From: Zavarzinella sp. | Lineage (GTDB): Bacteria; Planctomycetota; Planctomycetia; Gemmatales; Gemmataceae | Direction: 5' to 3' | DNA: 64,000 nt | Assembly (NCBI GenBank): GCA_041399155.1 | Contig: JAWKTI010000001.1 | Coordinates: 1,054,001-1,118,000, forward strand | Part shown: positions 8,068 through 16,610 of the stretch, in pieces | Position numbering within the stretch: position 1 is the stretch's first letter | How the letters are laid out: every line of letters starts with the position of its first letter | Notes under the pieces: generated by a model | Databases searched by the model: none | Told to the model about the DNA's origin: nothing | What the model saw: only the letters and a program-made list of their open reading frames with translations | Translations under genes and position numbers: made by a program

Positions 8068-9272
8068 AAGTACTGCTGGCAATCGATGAGGAAAAATTAA
8101 CATCTGGTCAGGTTCAGGAGCTTCGGGACTTTTACCTCTCGGTAACGCCGTTGCTTTCTGAAGAGCGGGCTGCTATACAACGCCTGCAGAAAGCCTTGCC
8201 CGATTTTCCCACCGCCTTGGTGTTGCAGGAAAGACCGAAAGACCGCACTCGCCCCACTTTTCTGCACCATCGTGGGGAATGGTTAAGCCCGAGGAATGTC
8301 GTTCAGCCAGGCGTACCTGCTTTTCTGCCAGAGATTACCGCACCGATTCCCAATCGGCTTGATTTTGCCAAATGGTTGATGGCAAAGGAACACCCTTTGA
8401 CAGCACGTGTCATGGTCAACCGGGTGTGGGCAGCCATTTTTGGGAAAGGGCTGGTGACGACGCTGGATGATTTCGGTTATCAGAGCAACCCACCCAGTCA
8501 TCCGGAATTACTGGATTGGCTGGCAGTCGAGTTTATGGAAAGTGGCTGGGATGTAAAATGGCTGATCCGGTTGATCGTGACGAGTTCAACATACCAGCAG
8601 ACAAGTAACGTGACGCCACAACTGCTCGAGCAGGATCCCGACAACAAGTGGTACAGTAGAATGCCATCCCGACGACTGTCGGGGGAAGAGCTTCGCGACC
8701 TGTATCTCGTGGTATCAGACAAACTTGCCGTCGATATTGGTGGGCCGAGTGTCTTCCCGCCCCAGCCAGAAAGTGTTACCCGCGAAGGCACATTTGCTGC
8801 TTATCCCTGGAAAACCAGCACCGGATCGGATCGATTTCGCCGTTCGATTTATACATTCAAGCGACGCACCAGCCCATTCGCTTTTTTGAAAACCTTCGAT
8901 GCTCCAAGTGGAGAAGCCTGTGTTGCCCGGCGGGAATCAACGAATACTCCTTTGCAGGCCCTCACTCAGTTGAACGATGCTATGTTGCTGGAACTGACCA
9001 GAGCGCTGGCACAGAGTGTGTATCAAAGCAGGCCATCGAATGCCGAGCGGGTGACGGAACTGTTTTTACGTACGGTCAGCAGATTGCCCAGTACAGATGA
9101 GCGTAAACTGTTGACACAGTTTTTTGATCAACAAATCGAGTTTTTTCAGCAGCACCCTTCGGAAACTGAGCGATTATGTACACCCAATTTTCCAAAGTCA
9201 GCAGAGTTTGCCGCCTGGATTGTCCTTTGCAGAGCAGTGTTGAATTTAGATGAGGCGATTACCAGGAATTAA
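7953..9272 (+). CDS. PSD1-type protein, C-terminal part: DUF1553 (frameshifted gene)
   Basis: Second part of the gene that begins at 6268. The coding frame is recognisable from about 7909 (HQAVFRLKKPVSGTVRIH), so the GTG at 7953 is only the first possible start inside it and is not the natural start. DUF1553 covers most of the segment, with LDFAKWLMAKEHPLTARVMV, VNRVWAAIFGKGLV, LLDWLAVEFMESGWDVKWLI and a late TNTPLQALTQLNDA motif, all typical. Without the upstream part it has no signal peptide and no haem domain, so alone it would be stranded in the cytoplasm. The DUF1501 gene starts 5 nt after its TAA, as usual for these gene pairs. Confidence 0.85.
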   Translation: MRIHLVCEKYYAANLGKFRLAATTATGEVVARSLPAKIEVLLAIDEEKLTSGQVQELRDFYLSVTPLLSEERAAIQRLQKALPDFPTALVLQERPKDRTRPTFLHHRGEWLSPRNVVQPGVPAFLPEITAPIPNRLDFAKWLMAKEHPLTARVMVNRVWAAIFGKGLVTTLDDFGYQSNPPSHPELLDWLAVEFMESGWDVKWLIRLIVTSSTYQQTSNVTPQLLEQDPDNKWYSRMPSRRLSGEELRDLYLVVSDKLAVDIGGPSVFPPQPESVTREGTFAAYPWKTSTGSDRFRRSIYTFKRRTSPFAFLKTFDAPSGEACVARRESTNTPLQALTQLNDAMLLELTRALAQSVYQSRPSNAERVTELFLRTVSRLPSTDERKLLTQFFDQQIEFFQQHPSETERLCTPNFPKSAEFAAWIVLCRAVLNLDEAITRN

Positions 9273-9277
9273 CTACC

Positions 9278-10711
9278 ATGTTTGAACACAACACACTATC
9301 ACTGGCACGCCGGCATTTCCTGCAAACATGTGGGATTGGATTGGGAAAAGTTGCCCTGGCGAATCTGTTGGGTGGCTCATACGCCCAGGCCGCTGGTGGG
9401 GCGGCGCGCAATCCATTTCGTCCCAAAGCACCGCATTTTCCAGGCAAGGCACGCGCGGTGATCCATTTGTTTATGGGTGGGGCTCCCAGTCACCTGGACC
9501 TGTTCGATGAAAAACCCGCTCTTATCAAGTGGGCTGGAAAATCGCTGCCGCAGGAATTATTAAAAGGTCAGCGGTTTGCCTTCATCCGTGCCGATGCGGC
9601 AGTGTTGCCCCCACAGTTTCCATTTCAACAGGTGGGGAAAGCAGGAACACGGATTGCCAGCACGTTATTCCCACATTTATCCACCGTGATGGATGAGATC
9701 TGCCTGATTCGTTCGATGCATACGGATCAGTTTAATCATGCACCCGCTCAAATTTTTCTGAATACGGGCTTCTCGCAGCCTGGGCGACCAAGTCTTGGTT
9801 CGTGGGTGGTTTACGGTTTGGGTTCCGAAACACAGGAACTACCTGCCTACGTGGTCATGAGCACAGGTGGTGGTAACAGCGGTGGTGCCGCAAACTGGTC
9901 CAGCGGCTTTCTGCCAAGTGTTTTCACCGGTACCCAATTTCGCAATCAGGGTGATCCGATTCTGAATCTCAGTTCCCCACCTGGCATTGATGCCCGGACG
10001 CAGCGTTCTTCGATTGATCTGATTAACAATCTGAATCAGCAACGACTGAATCAGGTGGGTCAGCCAGAAATTGCGACCAGAATACAGGCTTACGAAACGG
10101 CAGCCCGCCTGCAGTTAGCAGGGCCAGACTTATTTGATCTGTCTAAAGAATCCCAGAAAGTCCTGGACATGTACGGCGTGGTGCCTAGCCAGAACTCGTT
10201 TGCACGTTCCTGCCTGCTGGCCCGCCGCATGGTGCAGCGGGGAGTGAGATTTATCAATATTTATCACGATGGCTGGGATGCCCACTCCGATGTGGTGGGG
10301 AATCACAAAAACCATGCTCGTCAGGTTGATCGTGGGTGTGCCGCACTGATTCGCGATTTGAAATCCCACGGTTTGCTGGATTCCACCCTCGTCATCTGGG
10401 GTGGGGAGTTTGGCAGAACACCCATGGTGGAAATGAATCCCGTGTTGGGTCGGAGCCTGGGACGAGATCACCTGCCCAGTGCCTTTTCAATGTGGATGGC
10501 AGGTGGCGGGATCAAACAGGGGATCGTCCATGGTGCCACCGATGAATTGGGCATCCAGGCAGTCGAAAACCCAGTGCATGTGCATGACCTTCAGGCGACA
10601 ATTTTGCATTGTCTGGGGCTGGATCATGAGCGTTTGACCTATCACCACGCAGGCCGGGATTTTCGATTAACCGATGTGCATGGCAAGCTGGTGAAAGAGA
10701 TTCTTGCTTAA
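9278..10711 (+). CDS. DUF1501 protein, Tat-type secreted
   Basis: 477 residues. DUF1501 proteins are predicted sulfatase/alkaline-phosphatase-fold exported proteins abundant in planctomycetes; the substrate is unknown. The N-terminus has a twin-arginine type signal (LARRHFLQTCGIGLGKVAL). Family motifs follow in order: VIHLFMGGAPSHLDLFDEKP at about residue 63, RSMHTDQFNHAPAQI at about 147, LGSWVVYGLGSE, NQGDPILNL, and late GGEFGRTPMVE and GRDHLPSAFSMWMAGGG, which carry the likely metal-binding His and Asp residues. It begins 5 nt after the DUF1553 stop, so the two are translationally linked. It is intact, although its partner gene is frame-broken. Confidence 0.92.
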   Translation: MFEHNTLSLARRHFLQTCGIGLGKVALANLLGGSYAQAAGGAARNPFRPKAPHFPGKARAVIHLFMGGAPSHLDLFDEKPALIKWAGKSLPQELLKGQRFAFIRADAAVLPPQFPFQQVGKAGTRIASTLFPHLSTVMDEICLIRSMHTDQFNHAPAQIFLNTGFSQPGRPSLGSWVVYGLGSETQELPAYVVMSTGGGNSGGAANWSSGFLPSVFTGTQFRNQGDPILNLSSPPGIDARTQRSSIDLINNLNQQRLNQVGQPEIATRIQAYETAARLQLAGPDLFDLSKESQKVLDMYGVVPSQNSFARSCLLARRMVQRGVRFINIYHDGWDAHSDVVGNHKNHARQVDRGCAALIRDLKSHGLLDSTLVIWGGEFGRTPMVEMNPVLGRSLGRDHLPSAFSMWMAGGGIKQGIVHGATDELGIQAVENPVHVHDLQATILHCLGLDHERLTYHHAGRDFRLTDVHGKLVKEILA

Positions 10712-10891
10712 TAAAAATTCGGCGAATAGTTGATGTATCAAGTAATCGCAGATTGTTGGTGGATGACTTACACAACAACAGTTGATTGATCAGGGAACCG
10801 CCAAAACGCACTTTTTCCACCATTTCTCACCTGGAAACCGATAGAACGTCTTCTCGGGAATTATGAATTACGCACGGTGGGTAGGTCTGGG

Positions 10892-12109
10892 ATGAAACAG
10901 CATTACGTCAGTCATCTGGAAGGTGCCATCGATGGCACAGAATTGCCATTTGGGCAAATTGCCAGTCTCCATGAAAATCGCCCCATCTGGGTGCGATACG
11001 ATCTCAATGCGATTCGCAAGGTGTTCACCAAAGAAATGCTTGCTTCCCGCCCAAAAAGCCTATGGCGGTACCGTGAATTATTACCACTTCCTGCAGATGC
11101 AGACCCAGTGACTTTTGATGAAGGGATGACCCCACTGTTAGCCTGCAATCGTCTGGGAAAGCATTTCGGCCTGAATGATTTGTGGGTAAAAGACGAAGCG
11201 ATCATGCCCACGGGCAGTTTCAAATCACGCGGTATGACCATGGCCATCAGCATGGCCAGGTGGCTTGGTATTCAACGAATTGCATTGCCGACTGCAGGTA
11301 ACGCAGGCAGTGCCGCGGCTGCTTATGGTGCACGTGCCGGAATGGAAGTATATATTTTCATGCCTGAAGATACCCCCACGGTCAATCAGATGGAAGTAGA
11401 CATGTTTGGCGCCCATGCTTATCGCGTCAACGGATTAATCAATGATTGTGGGGCAATTGTCCGCAATTTTCAATCTTCCATGGGCTGGTTCGATCTTTCC
11501 ACGCTGAAAGAACCATACCGCCTGGAAGGGAAAAAAACCATGGGGCTGGAACTGGCAGAACAGTTCGATTGGCAATTGCCGGACGTCATCTTCTACCCCA
11601 CCGGTGGGGGTACTGGCCTGATCGGCATGTGGAAAGCATTTCAGGAATTACAGGCGTTGGGCTGGTTGAAAGATGCCCGGATGCCGCGTCTGGTCAGTTG
11701 TCAGGCTGAAGGCTGTGCACCCATTGTACGGGCGTTTGAAGCTGGGGAACGTCATGCACCGGTTTTTCCCAACGCCCACACCGTTGCAAGTGGGTTGCGG
11801 GTTCCAGTTGCAGTTGGCGACTTCATGATGCTGGATGCGATTCGTGCCAGCAATGGCACTGCACGGTGCGGCAGAGAAGCATCAATCCAGCATTGGATGC
11901 GCACTGCCGGAAGTCTGGAAGGGATTTCCCTTTGTCCGGAAACGGCGATCTGCCTGGATGTGTTACAGCAATTGAAAGAGGAAGGTTGGGTTGCCCCGCA
12001 TGAGAAGGTGGTGGTGTTTAACACGGGTGCGGCCCAGAAATATCTGGAAGCCTACCCTGCGAATCTGCCATATCTGGATAAAAACGGCCCATTTCCCTGG
12101 CCAAAATAA
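10892..12109 (+). CDS. thrC: Threonine synthase (PLP fold type II)
   Basis: About 405 residues. The enzyme converts O-phosphohomoserine to threonine in the cytoplasm. The PLP lysine is Lys111 in PTGSFKSRG, followed by an asparagine loop (LPTAGNAGSAAAAYGARAG) and a phosphate-binding glycine loop (YPTGGGTGLIGMWKAF). PEDTP and ETAICLD segments match the long threonine synthase class that lacks an allosteric domain. The ATG at 10892 is preferred; the GTG at 10877 would add only five residues. Neither has a strong ribosome site. It is separated from DUF1501 by 180 nt and has no other threonine-pathway gene beside it. Related cysteate or diaminopropionate enzymes share this fold, so substrate is assigned by overall likeness. 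Confidence 0.87.
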   Translation: MKQHYVSHLEGAIDGTELPFGQIASLHENRPIWVRYDLNAIRKVFTKEMLASRPKSLWRYRELLPLPADADPVTFDEGMTPLLACNRLGKHFGLNDLWVKDEAIMPTGSFKSRGMTMAISMARWLGIQRIALPTAGNAGSAAAAYGARAGMEVYIFMPEDTPTVNQMEVDMFGAHAYRVNGLINDCGAIVRNFQSSMGWFDLSTLKEPYRLEGKKTMGLELAEQFDWQLPDVIFYPTGGGTGLIGMWKAFQELQALGWLKDARMPRLVSCQAEGCAPIVRAFEAGERHAPVFPNAHTVASGLRVPVAVGDFMMLDAIRASNGTARCGREASIQHWMRTAGSLEGISLCPETAICLDVLQQLKEEGWVAPHEKVVVFNTGAAQKYLEAYPANLPYLDKNGPFPWPK

Positions 12110-12136
12110 TCGCCGTAATAGAGTTTTTGATTAGAT

Positions 12137-13339
12137 TCAGATTCTGATGAATGTTTTGTTTCTGTAGAGCCACCACAAAACGAACCAGAAACATAAAAGG
12201 ATCAGCCCACCTTCAACGATCAGCTGGTACTCTTTGCCAAACAGATCCAGTGGGCGATAGCCCCACCGATCATGGATCAATCCCAGGTGCGTCGCAATCG
12301 TTTCTCTCAGAAAACCAGGCAGGGTTTCTGCCATCACATAAGCCACAATGGAATTGGCACCTATCACTATAATTGGGTAAGTCACAAAGGCAACGCCTGT
12401 GCGATCAAACAATAGTGAGAGGATACACAACACAATGAAACAGATCCCCCCACTGAACAAGACCCAGGAAGGGGTCCAGATACGTTTTACATTCGGGCAA
12501 ATTCCAAACTGATCCAGTCCCACTGCCAGCAATATGGCAATCGTTCCAGTCGCAAACAGTTTCAGGCAAGTTTCCGAACGATTGGTGGACTCTTTCAACC
12601 AGTTACCAGCCAGCAGTCCCAGAATCATCGTCCCTAACGTGGGGATAAAGCTGAGCGTCGCATAGCCACCACGGTTAAATTCGAAAGGTGATTCTCTGCC
12701 AAACAGATTGAGGAACCATTTATCAAAAGCCCACGCCAGATTACTGTTCTTGTTCCAGTGGGCTGCAAACCCGTTGGCATGGTGCGGCCAATCAGCTGGC
12801 ACGCCAACCGCAGCATAGCTGAAATCGGCATTTGGCAGTGGGAACAATGCAAATGCGGCAAAGTAAGCAACCAGTACCACGCCAAGCACGGCCATTTGCC
12901 ATGCAGGACGCAGCCAGGCCAGTAGAAATACAAAGAAGTATCCCAGACCAATCTGGGTTAATGTGTCTTCAAATGTGAAATACGTATATTTTTTGCCGAT
13001 GGAACGCAGGATAATGCCCAGGCCGATCAGCAGTAACGATCGCCACAGTGCGTGTCCCGCCATCCGAAAAAAAGATTGCCCTCTGCCCAGGCGTGCTGCC
13101 AGGGAAAACGGTAAGGCAACACCCACCAGAAAGGTGAAGGATGGCTGGATCATATCGTGGACGGAACAACCACGCCAGGCGACATGGCTAGTGTGCCACC
13201 CCAACCAGGTCCATAAACTGCTGCCCGGAAACTGACTGGCCACTTTGGCAATTCGCAATACCTCGGCCATCATCAAAAACATCACCAGGCCGCGGTAGAT
13301 GTCAATCGATTCAATTCGTTCTGGTTTTGAGGTGTTCAT
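12137..13339 (-). CDS. DUF5009 / NagX-like membrane acyltransferase
   Basis: 400 residues with about ten hydrophobic segments. It resembles the COG4299 group related to human heparan-alpha-glucosaminide N-acetyltransferase, which moves acetyl groups across a membrane onto sugar amines. The opening RIESIDIYRGLVMFLMM is the hallmark start. A histidine-bearing loop (SHVAWRGCSVHDMIQPSF), FLVGVALPFSL, and late conserved VIGANSIVAYVMAE complete the pattern. The gene starts inside the end of the SUFU-domain gene with a 4-nt ATGA overlap, so the two are one transcription unit. It converges with threonine synthase at 27 nt. Substrate is unknown; a cell-envelope or imported sugar is the natural guess. 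Confidence 0.85.
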   Translation of the reverse strand: MNTSKPERIESIDIYRGLVMFLMMAEVLRIAKVASQFPGSSLWTWLGWHTSHVAWRGCSVHDMIQPSFTFLVGVALPFSLAARLGRGQSFFRMAGHALWRSLLLIGLGIILRSIGKKYTYFTFEDTLTQIGLGYFFVFLLAWLRPAWQMAVLGVVLVAYFAAFALFPLPNADFSYAAVGVPADWPHHANGFAAHWNKNSNLAWAFDKWFLNLFGRESPFEFNRGGYATLSFIPTLGTMILGLLAGNWLKESTNRSETCLKLFATGTIAILLAVGLDQFGICPNVKRIWTPSWVLFSGGICFIVLCILSLLFDRTGVAFVTYPIIVIGANSIVAYVMAETLPGFLRETIATHLGLIHDRWGYRPLDLFGKEYQLIVEGGLILLCFWFVLWWLYRNKTFIRI

Positions 13340-14028
13340 GGTGCGGTTCCCACAGGCAGGTGGGGGCGATTTGGCTGGACAAGTTCTGTAACCTGATGCT
13401 GTGTAAAGAGTTGCGTCAGTTTATCTGTTTTGTTTGCAATTTTGAAGTTTAGTTCATCCTCGTAAAGTGGCACTAATGAGTAAAAATTAATAATTTGCTC
13501 TTCCCGCTGGAGGGTGCGGAATTCTTCCGGAAACAGCATCGGTTCGTGCAGCAAAAAACTGCACAATTCCGTGCTGGGTGCCACAGGTTGTGGGGGATTT
13601 CCATTAGGGATGGTTACCCCAGTTGCAACCCAGTCAGAATAGAGGTGCGGCAATCTGGCAATCCGTTTTAACCAGCGAATCGGCCAGAAATAATCTTCTT
13701 CACGAAGAAGATCGCTGTAAATTGGCCACGTTGGCGGCAGTGCCAGCACCAATTCAGCATATCGCCTGCGCGGGGCCAATACCAGATCGTCCGGATCAGT
13801 AATCGGCACATCCATCGGTCTGGAACTCATGCCGCACGTAACCAGTGTAAAATAATCGCGAGATTCATCTGGTTCAATCAGAAACAGATCAATTCGCACA
13901 ACATCCGACACCATTTCCTGAATCACATTCGCCACCGGGCCAATATGGTGTTCGATATGATCCCCCAGTGCCTGGATCCAATCAGGGTCATGCGGTGCAG
14001 ATTGCGATTCATTAGTGGAATTGGTCAT
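13336..14028 (-). CDS. Suppressor-of-fused (SUFU) domain protein
   Basis: 230 residues, cytoplasmic, no signal peptide. It matches the bacterial SUFU-like family: an IDLFLIEPDESRDYFTLVTC strand pair, then CGMSSRPM, RRRYAELVLALPPTWPI, the WPIRWLKRIARLPHLYSDW helix, and a late EEQIINFYSLVPLYEDEL segment. In bacteria this domain is known from immunity proteins and scattered housekeeping loci. No toxin gene is adjacent here, so an immunity role has no support. Its last codon overlaps the start of the DUF5009 gene. The 135-nt gap to the divergent DUF1501 gene probably holds both promoters. Confidence 0.85.
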   Translation of the reverse strand: MTNSTNESQSAPHDPDWIQALGDHIEHHIGPVANVIQEMVSDVVRIDLFLIEPDESRDYFTLVTCGMSSRPMDVPITDPDDLVLAPRRRYAELVLALPPTWPIYSDLLREEDYFWPIRWLKRIARLPHLYSDWVATGVTIPNGNPPQPVAPSTELCSFLLHEPMLFPEEFRTLQREEQIINFYSLVPLYEDELNFKIANKTDKLTQLFTQHQVTELVQPNRPHLPVGTAP

Positions 14029-14163
14029 ATCAGCATTTTTCCATTCAGGTTTTTGTTGTTTTATGAAATCGATAATCTGCAGAAGCCACCTGTTTTTGTT
14101 GCAATTGAAGCAGGTTTGCTGGTAGAATCAGTGAAATTCTGGTTGAACACCCACAGGCAAGAA

Positions 14164-15624
14164 ATGAATTTTTCTTCAGAAATGCTTCGCAGACACTTTC
14201 TCACCACCGGTGCCAGTGGGATTGGTTCTCTGGCGTTGGCCCACATGTTGCAGCAGGATGGCTATAGCAAAGAGCCGTTTGTAGGTGGCACACTGGGCAA
14301 ACCACATTTTGCACCGAAGGCCAAAAACTGCATCTGCATTTTTATGGGGGGGGCACCCAGCCAGATTGACCTGTTTGATCCCAAACCAGAACTGAATCGT
14401 CTTCATGGCAAACCGCTGCCTGAAGAAATGACCAAAAACGTGCGTTTTGCTTTTATTCAAAAAGCAACGGCAGTGCTGTATGGTAGCCCACGCAAATTTA
14501 CTCCCCACGGACAAAGTGGGATGGTCTTCTCCGATCTGCTACCCAATATTGCCACATGTGCGGACGATATCACAATGATTCGTTCGCTCCATACCGACCA
14601 GTTCAACCACCATCCTGGCCAGTTGATGATGAACACGGGCAGCGGGCAGTTTGGCCGCCCCAGCATGGGCTCGTGGCTGAACTATGGTTTGGGCAGTGAA
14701 TGTCAGAACCTGCCCGGCTATGTGGTGTTGACCGCAGGGCGGGGCACATCGGGCGGGACATCGAACTGGGGCAGTGGGTTTCTGCCATCCAGTTATGCAG
14801 GTGTCCTGTTTCGCAATCAAGGTGATCCGGTGTTGAATTTGGCCAACCCGCCAGGACTGACGGGTGATCTGCAGAAACTTTCAATTGATGCACTGAACGA
14901 TTTGAACCAGATGCGTTTTCAACAACAGGCTGATCCAGAAATTCAAAGTAGAATTGCCGCCTATGAGCTTGCCTTCCGGATGCAGCAATCCGCACCGGAA
15001 TTACTCGATCTTTCCAATGAATCGAAAAAGACAATTGATGCGTATGGTCTGGATCGGAAAGAACCGGATATCAAAGCATCCCGAGGTGGTGGCAAAGGTC
15101 AGTATCGCAGTTTTGCCATGAATTGTCTGTTGGCACGTCGGATGGTGGAACGTGGCGTACGCTTTGTGAATATTGTGCACGCTTCCTGGGACCATCACAG
15201 TAACCTGGACAATGAACTGCGGCATAATTGCCAGATGGCGGATCAGCCGATCGCAGCACTGCTGAAAGACCTGAAAGCGCGTGGGTTGCTGGATGAAACG
15301 CTGGTGCTTTGGCTGGCCGAATTTGGTCGCACGCCACTGGGTGAAAATCGTGGCGGGTCCAAGAATATTTCCGGTCGAGACCACCACCCGTTTGCATTTA
15401 CTGTCTGGATGGCCGGCGGTGGGGTGAAAGGTGGCCTGACGTATGGCAAAACAGATGACTTTGGCTGGAATGTAGTGGAAAACAAAATGCATGTGAACGA
15501 CCTGCATGCCACCATTCTGCATTTGTTTGGTATCAACCACGAAAAGTTGACCTACCGCTTCCAGGGAAGAGATTTCCGCCTGACCGATGTGGCAGGGAAA
15601 GTTATTCAGCCTTTGCTGGCATAG
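14164..15624 (+). CDS. DUF1501 protein, Tat-type secreted (second copy)
   Basis: 486 residues, a paralogue of the protein at 9278 with the same motif order: IFMGGAPSQIDLFDPKPEL, RSLHTDQFNHHPGQLMMNTG, MGSWLNYGLGSEC, NQGDPVLNL, LAEFGRTPLGE and GRDHHPFAFTVWMAGGG. The signal is twin-arginine type (MLRRHFLTTGASGIGSLALA). The ATG at 14164 is chosen because the signal follows at once; the frame stays open further upstream into the divergent SUFU gene, which is not coding there. Unlike the first copy it has no DUF1549/DUF1553 partner upstream. A TIM-barrel protein follows after 36 nt. Compared with the first copy it has an insert of lysine/glycine-rich sequence near residue 305 (KASRGGGKGQYRS). Confidence 0.92.
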   Translation: MNFSSEMLRRHFLTTGASGIGSLALAHMLQQDGYSKEPFVGGTLGKPHFAPKAKNCICIFMGGAPSQIDLFDPKPELNRLHGKPLPEEMTKNVRFAFIQKATAVLYGSPRKFTPHGQSGMVFSDLLPNIATCADDITMIRSLHTDQFNHHPGQLMMNTGSGQFGRPSMGSWLNYGLGSECQNLPGYVVLTAGRGTSGGTSNWGSGFLPSSYAGVLFRNQGDPVLNLANPPGLTGDLQKLSIDALNDLNQMRFQQQADPEIQSRIAAYELAFRMQQSAPELLDLSNESKKTIDAYGLDRKEPDIKASRGGGKGQYRSFAMNCLLARRMVERGVRFVNIVHASWDHHSNLDNELRHNCQMADQPIAALLKDLKARGLLDETLVLWLAEFGRTPLGENRGGSKNISGRDHHPFAFTVWMAGGGVKGGLTYGKTDDFGWNVVENKMHVNDLHATILHLFGINHEKLTYRFQGRDFRLTDVAGKVIQPLLA

Positions 15625-15660
15625 TCAACCATTCTCCAACGTGTCTCAGAGGAATATTCA

Positions 15661-16587
15661 ATGGATCATACGAATTTTGATCGTCGAAATCTGCTTGCTG
15701 GTGCAATTGCGGGCGGTTTATTGGCTGGTGCAACTAGTTCGGCTGCTCTCCAGGCGCAAGAAAAGGAAAGTTCAACAAGTGCTCGGTCGGCATTTCAGCT
15801 TGGTCTGGTAACATATAACATCGCCGCCAAATGGAACCTGAAAACCATTCTGGAAGTATGCAAAAAGACAGGCATTGCTGCCGTGGAATGCCGTACCACA
15901 CATGCCCATGGTGTGGAGCCGAAACTGACTGCGAATGAACGTACCGCAATCCGCAAGCAATTTCAGGATAGTGGGATTGTGTTCTGGGGTTCTGGCTCGA
16001 CCTGTGAGTTTCACGCAAATGATCCCACCGTGGTGCAGAAGAACATCGAAGATTGCAAGAAATTCGTGCAACTCGTTGCCGACTTGGGTGGCAAAGGCGT
16101 CAAAGTTCGTCCCAATGCACTGGTGAAAGGTGTTCCCAAAGAGAAAACACTGGAACAGATTGGCAAATCACTCATCGACTGTGGGAAAGCCGCCAGCGAT
16201 GCGGGTGTCGAAATCTGGGTGGAAGTTCATGGGAAGGATACCCAGGATCCGGAAAATATGAAAGTCATTATGGAAACGTGTAATCATCCTGCAGTGGGTG
16301 TCACATGGAACTCCAATCCCAATCCGGCTGAAGTGAAGAACGGCTCGATCAAACAGTCGTTCGATCTGTTGAGTAAATGGATAAAATCAGTTCATATTAA
16401 CGATTTGTGGAAAGATCATCAGAAAGTTTATCCGTATCGAGAACTCTTTTCGCTGTTAACTCAGCTTGGGTACAATCGTTATACTTTAATTGAACTGGGC
16501 TATACCCCGCCGGATGTGGCAGCAGGTGAACAACTCCTGCGGTTTTACAAGGCACTTTGGCTAGAACTGTGCCAGCCAGTGAAGTGA
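15661..16587 (+). CDS. Sugar phosphate isomerase/epimerase-like TIM barrel, exported
   Basis: 308 residues of the xylose-isomerase-like TIM-barrel superfamily (AP endonuclease 2 fold). A twin-arginine signal (FDRRNLLAGAIAGGLLAGAT) predicts export. Barrel landmarks are LGLVTYNIAAKW, a metal-ligand type glutamate in AAVECRTTH, GGKGVKVRPNALVKG, EIWVEVHGKDTQD, GVTWNSNPNP, and ending YTLIELGYTPPD. GAGGAATATTCA before the ATG is a good ribosome site. It follows the DUF1501 gene by 36 nt, a common planctomycete pairing in carbohydrate-related loci. The true sugar substrate cannot be told from sequence. Confidence 0.88.
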   Translation: MDHTNFDRRNLLAGAIAGGLLAGATSSAALQAQEKESSTSARSAFQLGLVTYNIAAKWNLKTILEVCKKTGIAAVECRTTHAHGVEPKLTANERTAIRKQFQDSGIVFWGSGSTCEFHANDPTVVQKNIEDCKKFVQLVADLGGKGVKVRPNALVKGVPKEKTLEQIGKSLIDCGKAASDAGVEIWVEVHGKDTQDPENMKVIMETCNHPAVGVTWNSNPNPAEVKNGSIKQSFDLLSKWIKSVHINDLWKDHQKVYPYRELFSLLTQLGYNRYTLIELGYTPPDVAAGEQLLRFYKALWLELCQPVK

Positions 16588-16610
16588 AGCAGGATGAAAG
16601 GTGATCGGAC

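Noticed and set aside
13336..14028. SUFU protein as a contact-toxin immunity gene
   Set aside because: No toxin, Rhs, or secretion gene is nearby; its coupled partner is a membrane acyltransferase.
13945..14163. Longer start for the second DUF1501 protein reaching into the SUFU gene
   Set aside because: The added 73 residues precede the twin-arginine signal and overlap a real divergent gene.
15001..15540. A 179-codon minus-strand frame inside the second DUF1501 gene
   Set aside because: Antisense shadow rich in His, Cys and Pro, with no protein-like pattern.
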